This document shows, in pieces, positions 46,600-57,230 of a stretch of 64,000 nucleotides of DNA. The stretch is from Crocodylus rhombifer (taxonomy: Eukaryota; Chordata; Crocodylia; Crocodylidae). The notes under the pieces were generated by a model. The model was given only the letters and a program-made list of their open reading frames with translations, did no database searches and had not been told where the DNA came from. The translations under genes and the position numbers were made by a program. The stretch lies in the NCBI GenBank assembly GCA_038503035.1, contig JAVSML010024632.1:1-64000 (forward strand), written 5' to 3'. Numbering within the stretch: the first letter of the stretch is position 1; each line of letters begins with the position of its first letter.

Positions 46600-49050
46600 G
46601 TGGACAGTGGTGCTAACATGGCAACCTTGAGGCACTGTGGGGTGTGGTGGAGATGAGCAGCAGTTTGCATGGGGTGGGTGCTCCACACCCATGTCTATGA
46701 GGGGCAGTCAGGCCAGATGCGGGAGCGTGGCCATGACTGGTCGCCACGGCAGTTCTGCATAAAGATCAAGTCTTTGTCAGCACAGTAGGTTAGAATCACC
46801 AACAACAACTGTCGGTCAGAGAGTGCCTGCACAAGTCCAAGTCCAAGTCCTTTATGCATCAGCTGACACTGTGCACTAATTCCACCAGCAGCTTGGGGAG
46901 CCTGGGCCAGTGCCTGCCCTGATAACACAGAGGCCATGTCACCACCAACTGACAGCAGTGCCAATCCCTCCCACGGGGGTCCCTGTCCGGGCACCCACAC
47001 GCCACACCCCTCCTAGTGATGAGGCCACTGAGAGTCGTATACCATCACTGCCAGCCAGGATTGACCAGAGCCACCGAGCACACCGGCCCCACCCATGTGA
47101 TAAGCCACACACTGAGGGGAGGGCCCTCCCTGCCCCTGGCCCTGCCCCTGGCCCTGCACTACCTTCCCACTTATGCTGGCTGCACTCCCGTGGCCCCCAG
47201 GCTCTCCTCCACAGCATGTGGGGAAGTGGGAAACAGTGCAAAACTTTATTGAGTAGCCTGTGCCCCCACAGCTAGGCAGACATGGACCTCTCACATCCAA
47301 GGGACATGTTGATGCCAGTGGCAATGTCCTCCTTGGCTGCAGGGGTCAGGGATGTGTAGTGCAGCCACAGATAGCCTTCCAGGAAGCTGCGGAGGTTGCA
47401 GGGCAGTGCAGGCTTTCCTGCTGTACCATCAACATTCAAGATCCTGTGCCAGGTGGGCAGATGCACCCAGGGTACCATGGCCATCAGCAGCATCTGGGCA
47501 TATAGGGTTGGGTACCCCTTGGTCCACACAAATAACTCCTCATGCTATGCCCAAAACACATACATCAGGGGCACACTCAGGGCACAGAGAGAATGTGGGG
47601 GTGGGGGGGGCTGGACCCAGGGTGCCTCCCCAGAGAGACTCTCTGCAGGGAGGGCATAGGCATGGACAGCTCCACATCTCAGTCATCCGGGAACCCCACT
47701 CCCTCTGACCCTGGATGCCGTAGGCTTGGTGATAGCACGAGAGACAGGCTGGTCTGTAAGAGGAGAAGTGGAGGAGAGGGTTGTGGAGCCACAACAGCAG
47801 GTACTGCCAAGAGCCAAGCCTGGGAATGGGGTGCGGGAGGCATGCTGCCTGTGTCCAGTGCCCAGCGGCCCCTGGGAAGCAAGTGGGGATGAGGGGCTCA
47901 GCCAGTAGCTACCTGTGCCAGGGCCTGCCCAGACAACTTATCATCGTCCCTGTGCACTCATGCATGCATGATCCCCAATCTGAGGCCGGGCAGTGCACAG
48001 GCCTCTGGTTCTCAGAAATGTTACAAACTCTCACAAACAGCTTCTTTCTTATGGCTCTGCAGGCCTTGCAGCTGCACGCAGGGGAAAGGTCACAGTTGGC
48101 ATCTGAGATGTGGCCTCAAGGTCACCGCCACACATGGCCACGGCCTTGTAGGTGTGCCAGCTCCACAGAAGGAGGACTCAGAGTCAGACCTTCCTCTTGG
48201 ACTGGCTGGTGATGCCCATAGAGGCTGACGGGCATGGCCAGCTTCAGCAGGGTGATGACCAGCCATGTGTCCACAGGGGTCCACAGGGAAGAGCTGCTGC
48301 ATGATGGTGTCCTGCCCTCCAGGTGTGGGCAGAGTTGCTCCAGGAGATCCAGAAAGGTGGCCTGGGCCATGCAAATCACCTCCAGCCACTGGTCATCATC
48401 CCAGGTGGCCTGGATGATGTCCAGCCACCAGTCCTGGCTGACCCGGCAGGCCCAGAGGAGGCAGGGCTGGAGGCCCAGAAAGAAACAGATAGCCCTGGTA
48501 ATGGTGTCCAGGAACACATCATCCTAACCCCCTGCTAGGGTCTGGCCAGCAAAATGGGGTCCAGGAAGCAGCTGTATAGTGGCAGCAATCCTAGGACAGC
48601 ATGGTGGAGCCAAGCAGGTGGTTGCTGTAACATAGGGGAACAGCAGGGCCCAGATGGCCATAAGCCAGCCAGTGGTTGGCGTGGCAGGCCAAGAGGGCCA
48701 GCACGGTGACCATCAGGACCCCAAGGCACTGAGGATTGTTGCCAAGGGCAGGGGATGGAACAGCCATAGCATGGGGACACATAGAGGCTACAGCCAGAGA
48801 GCTGCTGTATGCTGCCCCCATGCTTTTCATATTGTTCCTGGCCAGGAATCTGGGAGTGGCTTTTAAAGACTGTCTCTGGCTTCAGGCAGCTGCATCTGAA
48901 GCCTTCAGCTCCCCCGGTGGTGGAAGAAGCCCACTTCAGGGGCCTAGGAAGCAGGAGCAGTTTGCTGCCATTAGCAGAAAATCTGCTCCCAAATCTCTGC
49001 ATGTGTAGATGCCTGCCCGGGACCATTTACTCATGAGTACTTTACTTGCG
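46600..49050. other. GC-rich block containing a Harbinger-type transposase remnant
   Basis: About 2.4 kb of GC-rich DNA stands out against AT-rich flanks and is open in many frames on both strands. The only frame I can place is the one at about 48105-48520 on -. The - frame at 47272-47529 (LYAQMLLMAMVPW) and the frames at 46939-47324 have no recognised domain. The block may be one decayed PIF/Harbinger element; I could not find its terminal repeats. Confidence 0.4.
48105..48520 (-). pseudogene. PIF/Harbinger (HARBI1-like) transposase N-terminal remnant
   Basis: The 131-codon - frame contains SQDWWLDIIQATWDDDQWLE, MAQATFLDLLEQLCPHLEGR and, after a degraded stretch, WLVITLLKLAMPVSL. These match the region ahead of the DDE catalytic domain in HARBI1-like transposases (the R-M-x-x-ATF-x-x-L and W-KLATP-x-S landmarks). 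Upstream sequence on - (48830-48591, with LLACHANHWLAYGHLGP) probably belongs to the same gene in another frame. The DDE core, with its usual DGTH motif, is not recognisable downstream. A decayed copy; the host HARBI1 gene is excluded by the poor conservation. Confidence 0.6.
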
Positions 49051-50168
49051 ATTAAACTGCTGCCACATCAAATGGATGGGTAGACAAACCCAATGCCTTT
49101 CAAAGAAAAGTTAGAGCCTTTAAAGTAAAGTTTTCTGACTTTACATTTTCCAGTATTAAAATAAATAGGGTTAGCTTGTGCCAAACTGGCCAAGTGACCT
49201 ACAGTGAACTGTACTATTGACCTGTCCTTTTTTTTTAATCATCAGTCCTACAATCTTTGTGTTATCTGCAAATATTCAGTCTTTTTTTTTTACCCGGTGT
49301 TACCGATAACACATTTAAATAGCATGTCTAAGAACTCTTCCCTGTGTCATCCCACTAAAAGCACTTCCGTTTTATGATTCCTGTCAATTAGCTATTTTTA
49401 AAGCCATTTACTGTGAACCAGGTTGCTATTGTACCATTCCACTTTATTAACCAAGATGTCTTGCAGTACCAAATCATATTTTACATGTATTGCATCAACA
49501 CTAACACCTTTTCAGTCATGCTTCTAATACCATCAAAAAAGATATCAAGTCACTCTGATCAGATTTATTTTCCATATACTCATGTCAGTTGGCACCAACT
49601 ATTCTCCTTCAATTATTTATCTAACTTTGAACTAGCTGTTGCAGTATTTTGCCCTGGAGTATTCTCAAGCTTATATCTACCCAGATCACCCCATTTACCA
49701 TTTTTAATTATTGGCACGATATTAGCTTCTTCTGTTCTGGAACTTTTCAAGCGTTTCAAGACTTAATCAAGTTTAACAGTACAGGATATATCTTGGCTGC
49801 CTTTTTTCAAACTTCTGGATGCACATTATCTGGACATGTTGATTTAAAACACTGAATTTTCATAACTGTGATCTAATACGCTGGTGTGTTACTATTGGAA
49901 TGGACAGTATGTCATCATCAGCATCATATGCTCATATGCTATAGTTGCAAAATCTGATTTTCCACCATAGACATATTTATTGAACCTTTTTGCCTTTTCA
50001 GCATTATTGTTTGGAATACTGCAGGGTCTATTTCAGTGAGGGAAGGAAGGTTTGCGCCTCTGGATACTTGATAATTTTTTATGCCTTTCCAGTCATCAGC
50101 TTGGAGTGTCTTTCTCTTTGCTTTCACTCTCTCTGTACTTATCCATCCACTTATTCATACATAAGTGC
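49051..50168. other. Non-coding stretch, no gene recognised
   Basis: AT-rich sequence. The 117-codon frame at 49413-49766 has no recognised domain. It may be a very old LINE 3' region (residue patterns such as a poorly conserved L-x-L-F), but I cannot support that. Confidence 0.4.

Positions 50169-50169
<1 letters not shown>

Positions 50170-50202
<33 letters not shown>
50170..50202. repeat. (AC)n microsatellite
   Basis: About 16 uninterrupted AC units; a likely length polymorphism. Confidence 0.95.
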
Positions 50203-50204
<2 letters not shown>

Positions 50205-50738
50205 ATCCAAAAAGATTGTTAGAATATTATTGTTACTTTAAAAGTTCATACTCTTAAAATGCTTAAAGTCATGATAGTTTACTTTTTTTGTTAAGAGTGA
50301 ACATTAATCAGTTAGAAATTCAGAATGGACACAAAAAGAAAAGTTAATCTTTTCTGATAGAAATGTATGTCCCACTGTTTTGCATGAATTCTTTTCTACT
50401 ATAATGAATATTCAGATAGTCTTTGCAAGAGGACCGTTTGTGGTATACAAAATCCAAACTGTATTTTTTCCATCAATAACAAAGTGTGGTTGTAATCTTA
50501 AAAATGACTGGGTAAATATATATCCTTCAACGGGTCTGTCTTCAGGCTTATTTAGGGTATGATGCTTTTTTAATGACTCATATAAGAGTTTACTATTATT
50601 TTTTCTATTGGCTTTACAAAGCCAAGATGACACTTGAAAATTAATTCAGATTAAGATAGTGTGAATTTGAAGTGTAACAGTTCTTAAACTAAAACAAGAA
50701 AAAGGCACTTTGTTTTCTTCAATGAGCATCTACACCTA
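50203..50738. other. Non-coding stretch, no gene recognised
   Basis: AT-rich sequence between the microsatellite and the CR1 tail; nothing supportable. Confidence 0.5.
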
Positions 50739-50890
50739 CAAGCACCTACATTGAACACCTTCAAGAGTAAATTGGATGCTTATCTTGCTGGGATCCTATG
50801 ACCCCAGCTGACTTCCTGCCCTTTGGGCAGGGGGCTGGACTCGATGATCTCCCGAGGTCCCTTCCAGCCCTAATGTCTATGTCTATGAAA
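50739..50890 (+). mobile_element. CR1 LINE 3' tail, severely 5'-truncated (about 150 bp)
   Basis: Nearly identical to 56093-56240: CACCTACATTGAACACCTTC, the ORF2 stop, the GGCAGGGGGCTGGACTCGAT 3' UTR and an AATGTCTATG...ATGAAA tail. It belongs to the same young subfamily as the copies at 21031-25951 and 54881-56244. Confidence 0.95.
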
Positions 50891-51190
50891 TAACTGCACA
50901 CTGAGATATTCCAGTATAGACATTCCTAAATAACTCTACAGAGACAAGTCCTAGGAGAAGATCCATTGAATCATATTTCTTCTTGTGAATCCTCAGTTGT
51001 GTTGGTGCAAACTTAATGGGGTTTTGAAAAGAACTAGTTAAAACTGGAGTTCCTAAATGCTGTGAAAATATTGGTGAAGAAATTAAACCAGTGCTTTGCT
51101 TCCCAAACTTTTCCTCAGCATGCCTCTATTTATGACACCATTTCCTCAGCATGGCCCCTCACGCCCAACCACCTGCCTCCCACCCCACAA

Positions 51191-51412
51191 GTACTTCTCA
51201 CCCCTGACCCACAGCCCTCTGGTTCTGCCAGTGCCCCTCACTCCTGACCCACAGCCCCCTGGCCCTGCCAGTGCCATTCACACCCAATCCACAGCCCCCT
51301 GGCCCTGCCAGTGCCATTCACACCCAATCCACAGCCCCCTGGCCCTGCNNNNNNNNNNGCCCTGCCAGTGCCATTCACACCCAATCCACAGCCCCCTGGC
51401 CCTGCTGGTGCT
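51191..51412. repeat. 40-bp minisatellite inside the hAT element, interrupted by a gap
   Basis: Units of CCATTCACACCCAATCCACA + GCCCCCTGGCCCTGCCAGTG recur at exactly 40 bp (51271, 51311 and after the gap). Diverged units upstream from about 51191 carry CTCCTGACCC in place of CACCCAATCC. The 10-N run at 51349-51358 sits in the array, so the copy number is unknown. Confidence 0.9.
51349..51358. other. Assembly gap (10 N)
   Basis: Ten undetermined bases in the middle of the minisatellite; probably a collapsed or unresolved array. Confidence 0.98.
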
Positions 51413-52343
51413 TCTCCCTCCCAACCTGCAGCCCCCGCCACAGGTGCACCACAGCCAGGGCCCACAGCCCTCTGTCCGTTCCCCCAGCAGTGCCCAAGCC
51501 TCAACTGCCACTCACAGGAGGCAGCAGCTGCTATGGCCAGAGTGAAATGTGGAGCCCAGCTCCCGCCCCCCCTCCCCTAACCCGTCCCCTGTGGGCAGGG
51601 GGGAGGATACAGGCTAACTGCAGTGGGCTTGGGGCTCCCTGCCCTGCTGCCCTTCCCCTAGGGGCTCCACAGTCCACCAGGTGGGACCTGTCACAGGGCA
51701 GGAGTGTTGCATCATCATGGCTACCAAACTGAGGTGCCCCCTGACCACCCAGCAGCGGTGGGGGCACAACTTTGCACCGCTACCACTGCACTGCTACCTT
51801 TGCACTGCTACCACTCTGCACTGCTAGCTGACCTTCGTGGCCATGACATTATAGTGCTCCCACCTGTGCTGGGTTCTGCCTGCTGGGCTGCAGAAGTGAT
51901 TTCTGACTGGAGCTGGTCCAGCCCCCATTGCAGCCACGTGCCCCTCTGTGGACACAGAAATCTCCCATTTGGGGTCACAACCCAAAGTCTAGGAACCACT
52001 GAATTAAACCTTGCACAATCAAAAACCAAAGCTTAAAAATTCATAGTAACTGCAGTATTTGAAGAGGGTACAAACAATTTTCCAGCATTATGCATTCATG
52101 TGTTATATTACCTTAAAAAATGGAATTATTTTATGACACCTGCTATAGGAATGCATTACTGTTGACTGAAACAATACTATCCATGCTCAAATAAAAACGA
52201 AGACTTTGTGTGTATGGAAGAGGAGGAGTCTTACTATGCCAGTAAGGACTCGGCATACAGACAGGGACCCTGCCCCAGCAATGCCTCCCACCAGGGGCTC
52301 CTCTGAAGTGTCCACCTAGACAGATCCCCTGGGAAGGTCAGCA

Positions 52344-53271
52344 GTGCTCTGGCCTCCCATCTGCAGGGGTTGCCTGGCAGGGCCCCCTGGGGCCTGGGGG
52401 GGAAGGAGTCCCCTCGCCTGTCCCACATGTGTCCAGCTTCCGGCCCTGGAGGGGCAGGTGAGGGAACTCCAGGCAGAGGTTAGCAGGCTGCAGGGTATCA
52501 GGGCTTCAGAAGACGAGATTGATGGGTACTTTCATTCTCTGCAGGATCAGTCATCTGATGGAGAAATAACACAGGTGGGACCTGATGCAGAGGAATGGAA
52601 GATGGTCGCCTCCAGAGCCAGACACCATGCTGCTGAGACAGCTTCCCCAGTGCAACTGGGGAACAGATACACGGCTCTGGCAGCACTGTAGGAGAGTATT
52701 GTGGAGGAAGCCACAGCCGCCACCATGCAGGCTGAGGGTCAGCCAGGCAGCCAACAGAAAATGCTGAGTCATCGTGGTGGGCAACTCCATCCTGAAAGGA
52801 ACGGAGGGACCCAACTGTTGCCCGGATCCCATGGCACAGGAGGTATGCTGCCTGCCCGGAGCCTGGATCCAGGATGTCATTGCAAGGATTCCTGACCTCA
52901 TCCAGCTCTCCAACTACTATCCCATGATACTCATCCATGTTGGCATAAATGATGCAGCCAGGACTAATCTGAACTGGATCATGAGTGACTACTGGGCTCT
53001 GGAGGCCATGCTTAGGAAGACAGGGGCACAGATGGTCTTCTTGTTGATCCTCCCAGTCAGGGGTTGTGGTCAGCATCACAACACCTGCATCAAAGAAATC
53101 AACCCACAACTCTGGAGTTGGTGTCATCGTGTGGGTTTTGGCTTCTTCGACCATGATTCGCACTTCCACAAAAGGGGCATCCTGGGACATTATGATCTTC
53201 ATCTCTCTTTGAAACGTAAGAGTCTGTTCTCTTACAGGTTGGCTGATCTCCTACGCGGGGCTTTAAACTAG
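52344..53271 (+). pseudogene. CR1 ORF1 pseudogene (coiled coil plus SGNH esterase)
   Basis: The first frame (52344-52691) has a CPTC pair and a coiled-coil-like ALEGQVRELQAEVSRLQGI. After a stop at 52689-52691 and a frame change near 52770 comes the esterase (52774-53271): VVGNSIL (the Asp of GDS is Asn, the Ser kept), HVGINDAA (Asn kept) and YDLHLS where DGLHLS is expected, so the catalytic Asp before the His is lost. The frame ends LADLLRGALN, like the esterase end of the copy at 24034. It is inactive both by frame and by catalytic residue. Confidence 0.85.
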
Positions 53272-53435
53272 GCTCATCAGGGGATGGGGGATGCAAATGA
53301 CAGAGAGAACCTAGGATCAACAAACCATGAGCCATGCACTGGAACAGTCCATGTAAGTATTAGGGGCCCAATGGGCATCAGGAAAGGGAAGCACACAATG
53401 GGGGGCTCAAGTGTTTCTATACTAATGCTAGAAGC

Positions 53436-54435
53436 ATGGGGAACAAGCAGGAGGAACTCACATTACTGCTTGCAAACAAGAACTTCGACTTAGTTGGGCT
53501 AACTGAAACTTGGTTGGACCCTACCCATGACTGGGCAGTAAGTATTGAGGGCTATAGGCTGTATAGACAAGATAGAGCAGGGAGAAAAGGAGGGGGAGGG
53601 AGGTTATTGCTCTCTATATTAAAGAGCAATATACATCTTCCATAATCAAGACAAGACCAGAGAAGGGGCAAATTGAGGTATTGTCAGTCAGAATGCAAGG
53701 GGATCAGGGGTAAAGGGACTTGGTAGTGGGATTCTACTACAGGCCACCACATCAGGAGGATGAGTTGGATCTGGAATTCTCCACACAGCATTCAGAGGCC
53801 GTAAGGTCAAAGGACATGGCTGTCATGGGTAACCTAAACTACCCGGACATCTGCTGGGAGGAGCAGCCAGCTAGATCCAACTGTTCACGTAGGTTCTTAA
53901 CCTGCATACAGGACCTTCACCTAACACAGAAGGTATATGGTCCCACTAGGAGAAACACCTTGCTGGACTTGGTGCTGGCTACAGGGGATGACTTGATGGG
54001 GTTTCTACTGACACAAAGTTACTAAGGGACGGTGACCATCACTTGATTGGATTCACCATCCGGCGTAGAGTGGGAAAGATAACCAGCAGGAAAGAAGTGC
54101 TAGACTTCAGAAAGGCTAACTTCAGTGTACTCAGGAGGTTAATTAGTAAGGCACTGGAGAACAGGAGCATTGGTGAGATGGGAGTCCAGGAAGGGAGGTC
54201 GTTCCTAAAGGGAGCAATCCTACAGATGCAGAAGGAGCCAATACCATTTCACAGGAAAGGGGGCAAAGAAGCCAAGAAACCCTCTTGTCTGAACAGGGAA
54301 ATCCAGAAAAGCCTATGGACACAAAAAAGGCATACAGGCAGTGGAAGCAGGGGGTAGCTAGCAAGGTGGAGTATACCTACTTGGCCTGCGCTTGCAGGTA
54401 GGCACTCAGAAAGGCCAAAGCAAAAATGGCACATA
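53436..54435 (+). pseudogene. CR1 ORF2 pseudogene: endonuclease and RT N-terminal extension
   Basis: The frames in order are 53436-53645 (GNKQEELTLLL, LTETWLDPTHDW, LYRQDRAGRKGGG), 53720-54025 (VVGFYYRPPHQEDELDLEF, NLNYPDICWEE, LTQKVYGPTRRNTLLDLVLA) and 54043-54357 ([21 protein letters not shown]). The active-site block reads GNLN where GDFN is expected. It breaks off before the RT palm. CR1 endonucleases nick target DNA to prime reverse transcription; this one is dead. Confidence 0.87.
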
Positions 54436-54880
54436 GGCTGCCATTTTGACATGGTTTGCATCATTTTTTTTCCGGGGTTTTTTTTTCTTGGTACTGGGAA
54501 ATCCTGGTAGCAAATGTTGTTCTGGAGCTGAAAATTAGCAGTTCTGAAAATTGATTATAGTGTGCAACTTGTGTGGTTTGTGGCACTGCAAAGAGACTTG
54601 CAACACCACAAAGCACACGTGCCTGCACATCTGAATACAGCCAACTAGTGTAGTTGAGTCTGAAATTAAGTGGAGACAAAAACAACTAGGAAGCTCTTAG
54701 AGTCTTATTTGAAAAGGTAAAAATATCTTTTTTTTTTAATGAATTATACTAATGCTGCATAATGCTGATCTTTTTTCCCCTGTGGAAAAATATATATATA
54801 TTTTTTTGCTTCTGTTTTTGCCATAAATTTTCTTTGCTCTTTAGAGGGAAGGTTCTTTGAAAACCCAGACTAAAAGATTA
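54436..54880. other. AT-rich 445-bp sequence between two CR1 pieces
   Basis: It has no CR1 similarity and contains T-runs (about 54466-54488, 54730-54739, 54801-54807) and a short (AT)n at about 54791-54800. The 74-codon - frame is unsupported. It is either the genomic site into which the young CR1 inserted or part of another unrecognised repeat. Confidence 0.55.
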
Positions 54881-56244
54881 GTCCCATTAGCCTGACTTCT
54901 ATCCTGGGGAAGATCTTAGAAAAGTTTATTAAGGAGGCCATCCTTGAGGGACTGGCCCAGACTAACATTCTAAGGGACAGCCAGCATGGGTTTGTTGCGG
55001 GTAGGTCTTGTTTGACCAATCTCATTTCCTTCTATGACCAGGTGACCTATCACCTGGACAAGGGAGAAGAGATTGATGTCATATATCTTGACTTCAAAAA
55101 AGCTTTTGATCTGGTATCCCATGACCACCTCTTGGCCAAACTGCCAAGTTGTGGCTTTGGCTCCACCACAATCCGCTGGCTGGGAAATTGGCTTCGTGGT
55201 CGGACCCAGAGGGTTGTGATTGATGGCAGTCACTCATTGTGGTGCCCTGTGACCAGTGGGGGCCCTCAAGGCTCTGTCCTGGGACCCATACTGTTCAACA
55301 TCTTCATTAACGATGTGGACATTGGAGTCAGGAGTGGACTGGCCAAGTTCGCCCATGACACCAAACTTTGGGGCAAAGCATCCATGCCAGAGGACAGGCA
55401 GGTGATCCAGGCTGACCTGGACAAGCTCAGCAAATGGGCAGATGAGAACCTCATGGTGTTTAACACCGAAAAATGCAAGGTTCTCCACCTTGGGAGGAAA
55501 AACCTGCACCACCCTTATAGGCTCGGCAGTGCTACGTTGGTTAGCACTACAGAAGAAAAAGACTTGGGGGTCATCATTGACCACAAGATGAACATGAGCC
55601 TCCAATGCGATGCTGCGGCCAGTAAAGCGACCAAAATGCTGGCGTGCATCCATAGATGCTTCTCGAGCAAATCCCGGGACGTCATTCTCCCCTTGTACTC
55701 GGCCTTGGTGAGGCCGCAGCTGGAGTACTGTGTCCAGTTTTGGGCTCCACAATTCAAAAAGGATGTGGAGAAGCTTGAGAGAGTCCAGAGGAGAGCCACG
55801 CGCATGATCAGAGGTCAGGAAAACAGATCTTACGATGACAGGCTGAGAGCCATGGGGCTCTTTAGCCTGGAAAAGCGCAGGCTCAGGGGTGATCTGATGG
55901 CCACCTACAAGTTTATCAGGGGTGACCACCAGGATCTGGGGGAACGTCTGTTCACCAGAGCACCCCATGGGATGATGAGGTCGAACGGTCACAAATTCCT
56001 GCAAGACCGTTTCAGGCTGGACATAAGGAAGAATTTCTTTACTGTCCAAGCCCCCAAGGTCTGGAACAGTCTGCCAGCGGAGGTGGTTCAAGCGCCTACA
56101 TTGAACACCTTCAAGAGTAAATTGGATGCTTATCTTGCTGGGATCCTATGACCCCAGCTGACTTCCTGCCCTTTGGGCAGGGGGCTGGACTCGATGATCT
56201 CCCGAGGTCCCTTCTAGTCCTAATGTCTATGAAATCTATGAAAT
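54881..56244 (+). mobile_element. Young CR1 LINE, 5'-truncated in RT
   Basis: It starts abruptly at CCCATTAGCCTGACTTCTAT inside the RT fingers and runs to the ORF2 stop, a short 3' UTR and a CTATGAAATCTATGAAATT tail. It is highly similar throughout to 21031-22410 (antisense there) and to the tail at 50739-50890. This is a typical truncated CR1 insertion. Confidence 0.96.
54900..56151 (+). pseudogene. CR1 ORF2 fragment: reverse transcriptase palm to C-terminus
   Basis: The coding similarity enters as [17 protein letters not shown]; the longest frame (55012-56151, 379 codons) is unbroken to the natural end LDAYLAGIL. Motif A is intact (YLDFKKAFD, Asp codon 55090-55092), [13 protein letters not shown] is present, and the C-terminal EKDLGVI, LEYCVQFWAP and FRLDIRKNFFTVQ blocks are complete. 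The catalytic box reads FAHDTK, with His (CAT, 55354-55356) where CR1 RTs have the first Asp of FADD. Without an endonuclease or 5' end, and with that change, it cannot be active. Except for the His it is the best preserved coding sequence in the window. Confidence 0.93.
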
Positions 56245-56424
56245 TAATTTTTGCTTTAGACAAGTCTTACTTTTTCAACAAATATATATATGTTATATAT
56301 ATCTATATATCAAAAGGTTCCATTTCTTTCAAAGACATTTTCCATCAAAAATAAAATGTTATCAGCCCAATTCATGTGAATAGCTCTTATTCCTCAATAC
56401 CTCTCTGGGACTGCAAGACAGTGA

Positions 56425-57230
56425 GGCTAGGGACAGACATTACACATAAACCAGTTTAAGTGATCAGAACCTGGTTTCAACCTTTAACATAACAGATTTT
56501 CAGTGCTGGCTGAAAATGGCTGAAACTGGTTTGAGATAAACCTGGTTGAATGTAGTATCAGGTTTAAATAATTTGGGTCAAATTGGTTTTTGCAATGTCT
56601 GCCCCAGACCCCTTGCTGGTTTAAGATAAATCAGACTCCCCCAGCATCCCAGCATGCTCCCTGGGCTGGGCAGGGCTCTCTGTTCCACAGGACTGCCCCC
56701 TTCCTTCTGCTCCTTCACTGGTTTCCCACTGCTCCCCTCCTCCCTTCCCCACTCCCTTCTAAGCAGGGATTACCACATCCCCTCTGCCTTATACAGACAC
56801 CTCCTAGCATGAGTTAGCAGACCACATACTGGCTAAGGTCCGTGCTGTTGTACACGGGACAAAGGCAGAATCAACATGTAGCTGGTAGTGCCCCACTGTT
56901 CTTTTCTTAATGGGGTGATAAGCACTGAGTTAGGTGTGATAAACACTGTGTTATCAGTTCCCTGCTGGCCTGGTCAAAAGTGGGGAGGGCCCTTCCTAAT
57001 CAGAGCATCCTGCCTGGGCCTGGCTATGCCTCCCTCAGCTCAGCAATGCGGAAAGGGTGGGGAGGGCTGCTCTAGCACCCCCTATTTCTAGCCTAAGCCA
57101 GTGCAGGCATGTGCCCGCATTTCTGGGATGTCTGTGCAGTTACAAGATAATTCAGCCTAGCCAGGTTAAACTAAACTGCAAAAAATGAATCATTTCAGGC
57201 TCAGACTTTTTGAATGTCTGTCCCTAGCCT
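56425..57230. mobile_element. DNA transposon with perfect 18-bp TIRs (806 bp), non-autonomous
   Basis: AGGCTAGGGACAGACATT at 56425-56442 is repeated as an exact reverse complement at 57213-57230. The flanks GACAGTG and GAGAGTG match at 6 of 7, a plausible decayed 7-8 bp duplication (hAT-like). AACCTGGTTT/AACCAGTTTAA words recur near the left end, and CCAGGTTAAACTAAACTG near the right. The GC-rich centre carries no transposase. Confidence 0.8.

Larger units (their letters stand above)
51089..52001. mobile_element. hAT-type element with perfect 8-bp target duplication (913 bp)
   Basis: The left end is CAGTGCTTTGCTTCCCAAAC and the right end, inverted, is CAGTGGTTCCTAGACTTTGG. AATTAAAC precedes the left end (51081-51088) and is repeated exactly after the right end (52002-52009). 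Subterminal CTCAGCATG and GGGGTCACAACCC words fit hAT/Charlie-type elements. The GC-rich interior holds a 40-bp minisatellite and an assembly gap; no transposase is recognised. Confidence 0.93.
52230..54435 (+). mobile_element. Older CR1 LINE, 5' part (ORF1, endonuclease, start of RT)
   Basis: On + it runs through ORF1 coiled coil, ORF1 esterase, endonuclease and the RT N-terminal extension, ending near AAGCAAAAATGGCACATAGG at about 54430. It has no RT palm or 3' end. Sequence is clearly diverged from the 21-26 kb copy, with many frame breaks. A 5' half without its 3' half is unusual for CR1, since truncation normally removes the 5' end; a later deletion or insertion is needed to explain it. 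Confidence 0.88.

Noticed and set aside
55234..56091. 285-codon minus frame opposite the CR1 RT
   Set aside because: It is the antisense shadow of the CR1 ORF2; the same shadow appears opposite the copy at 21-22 kb.
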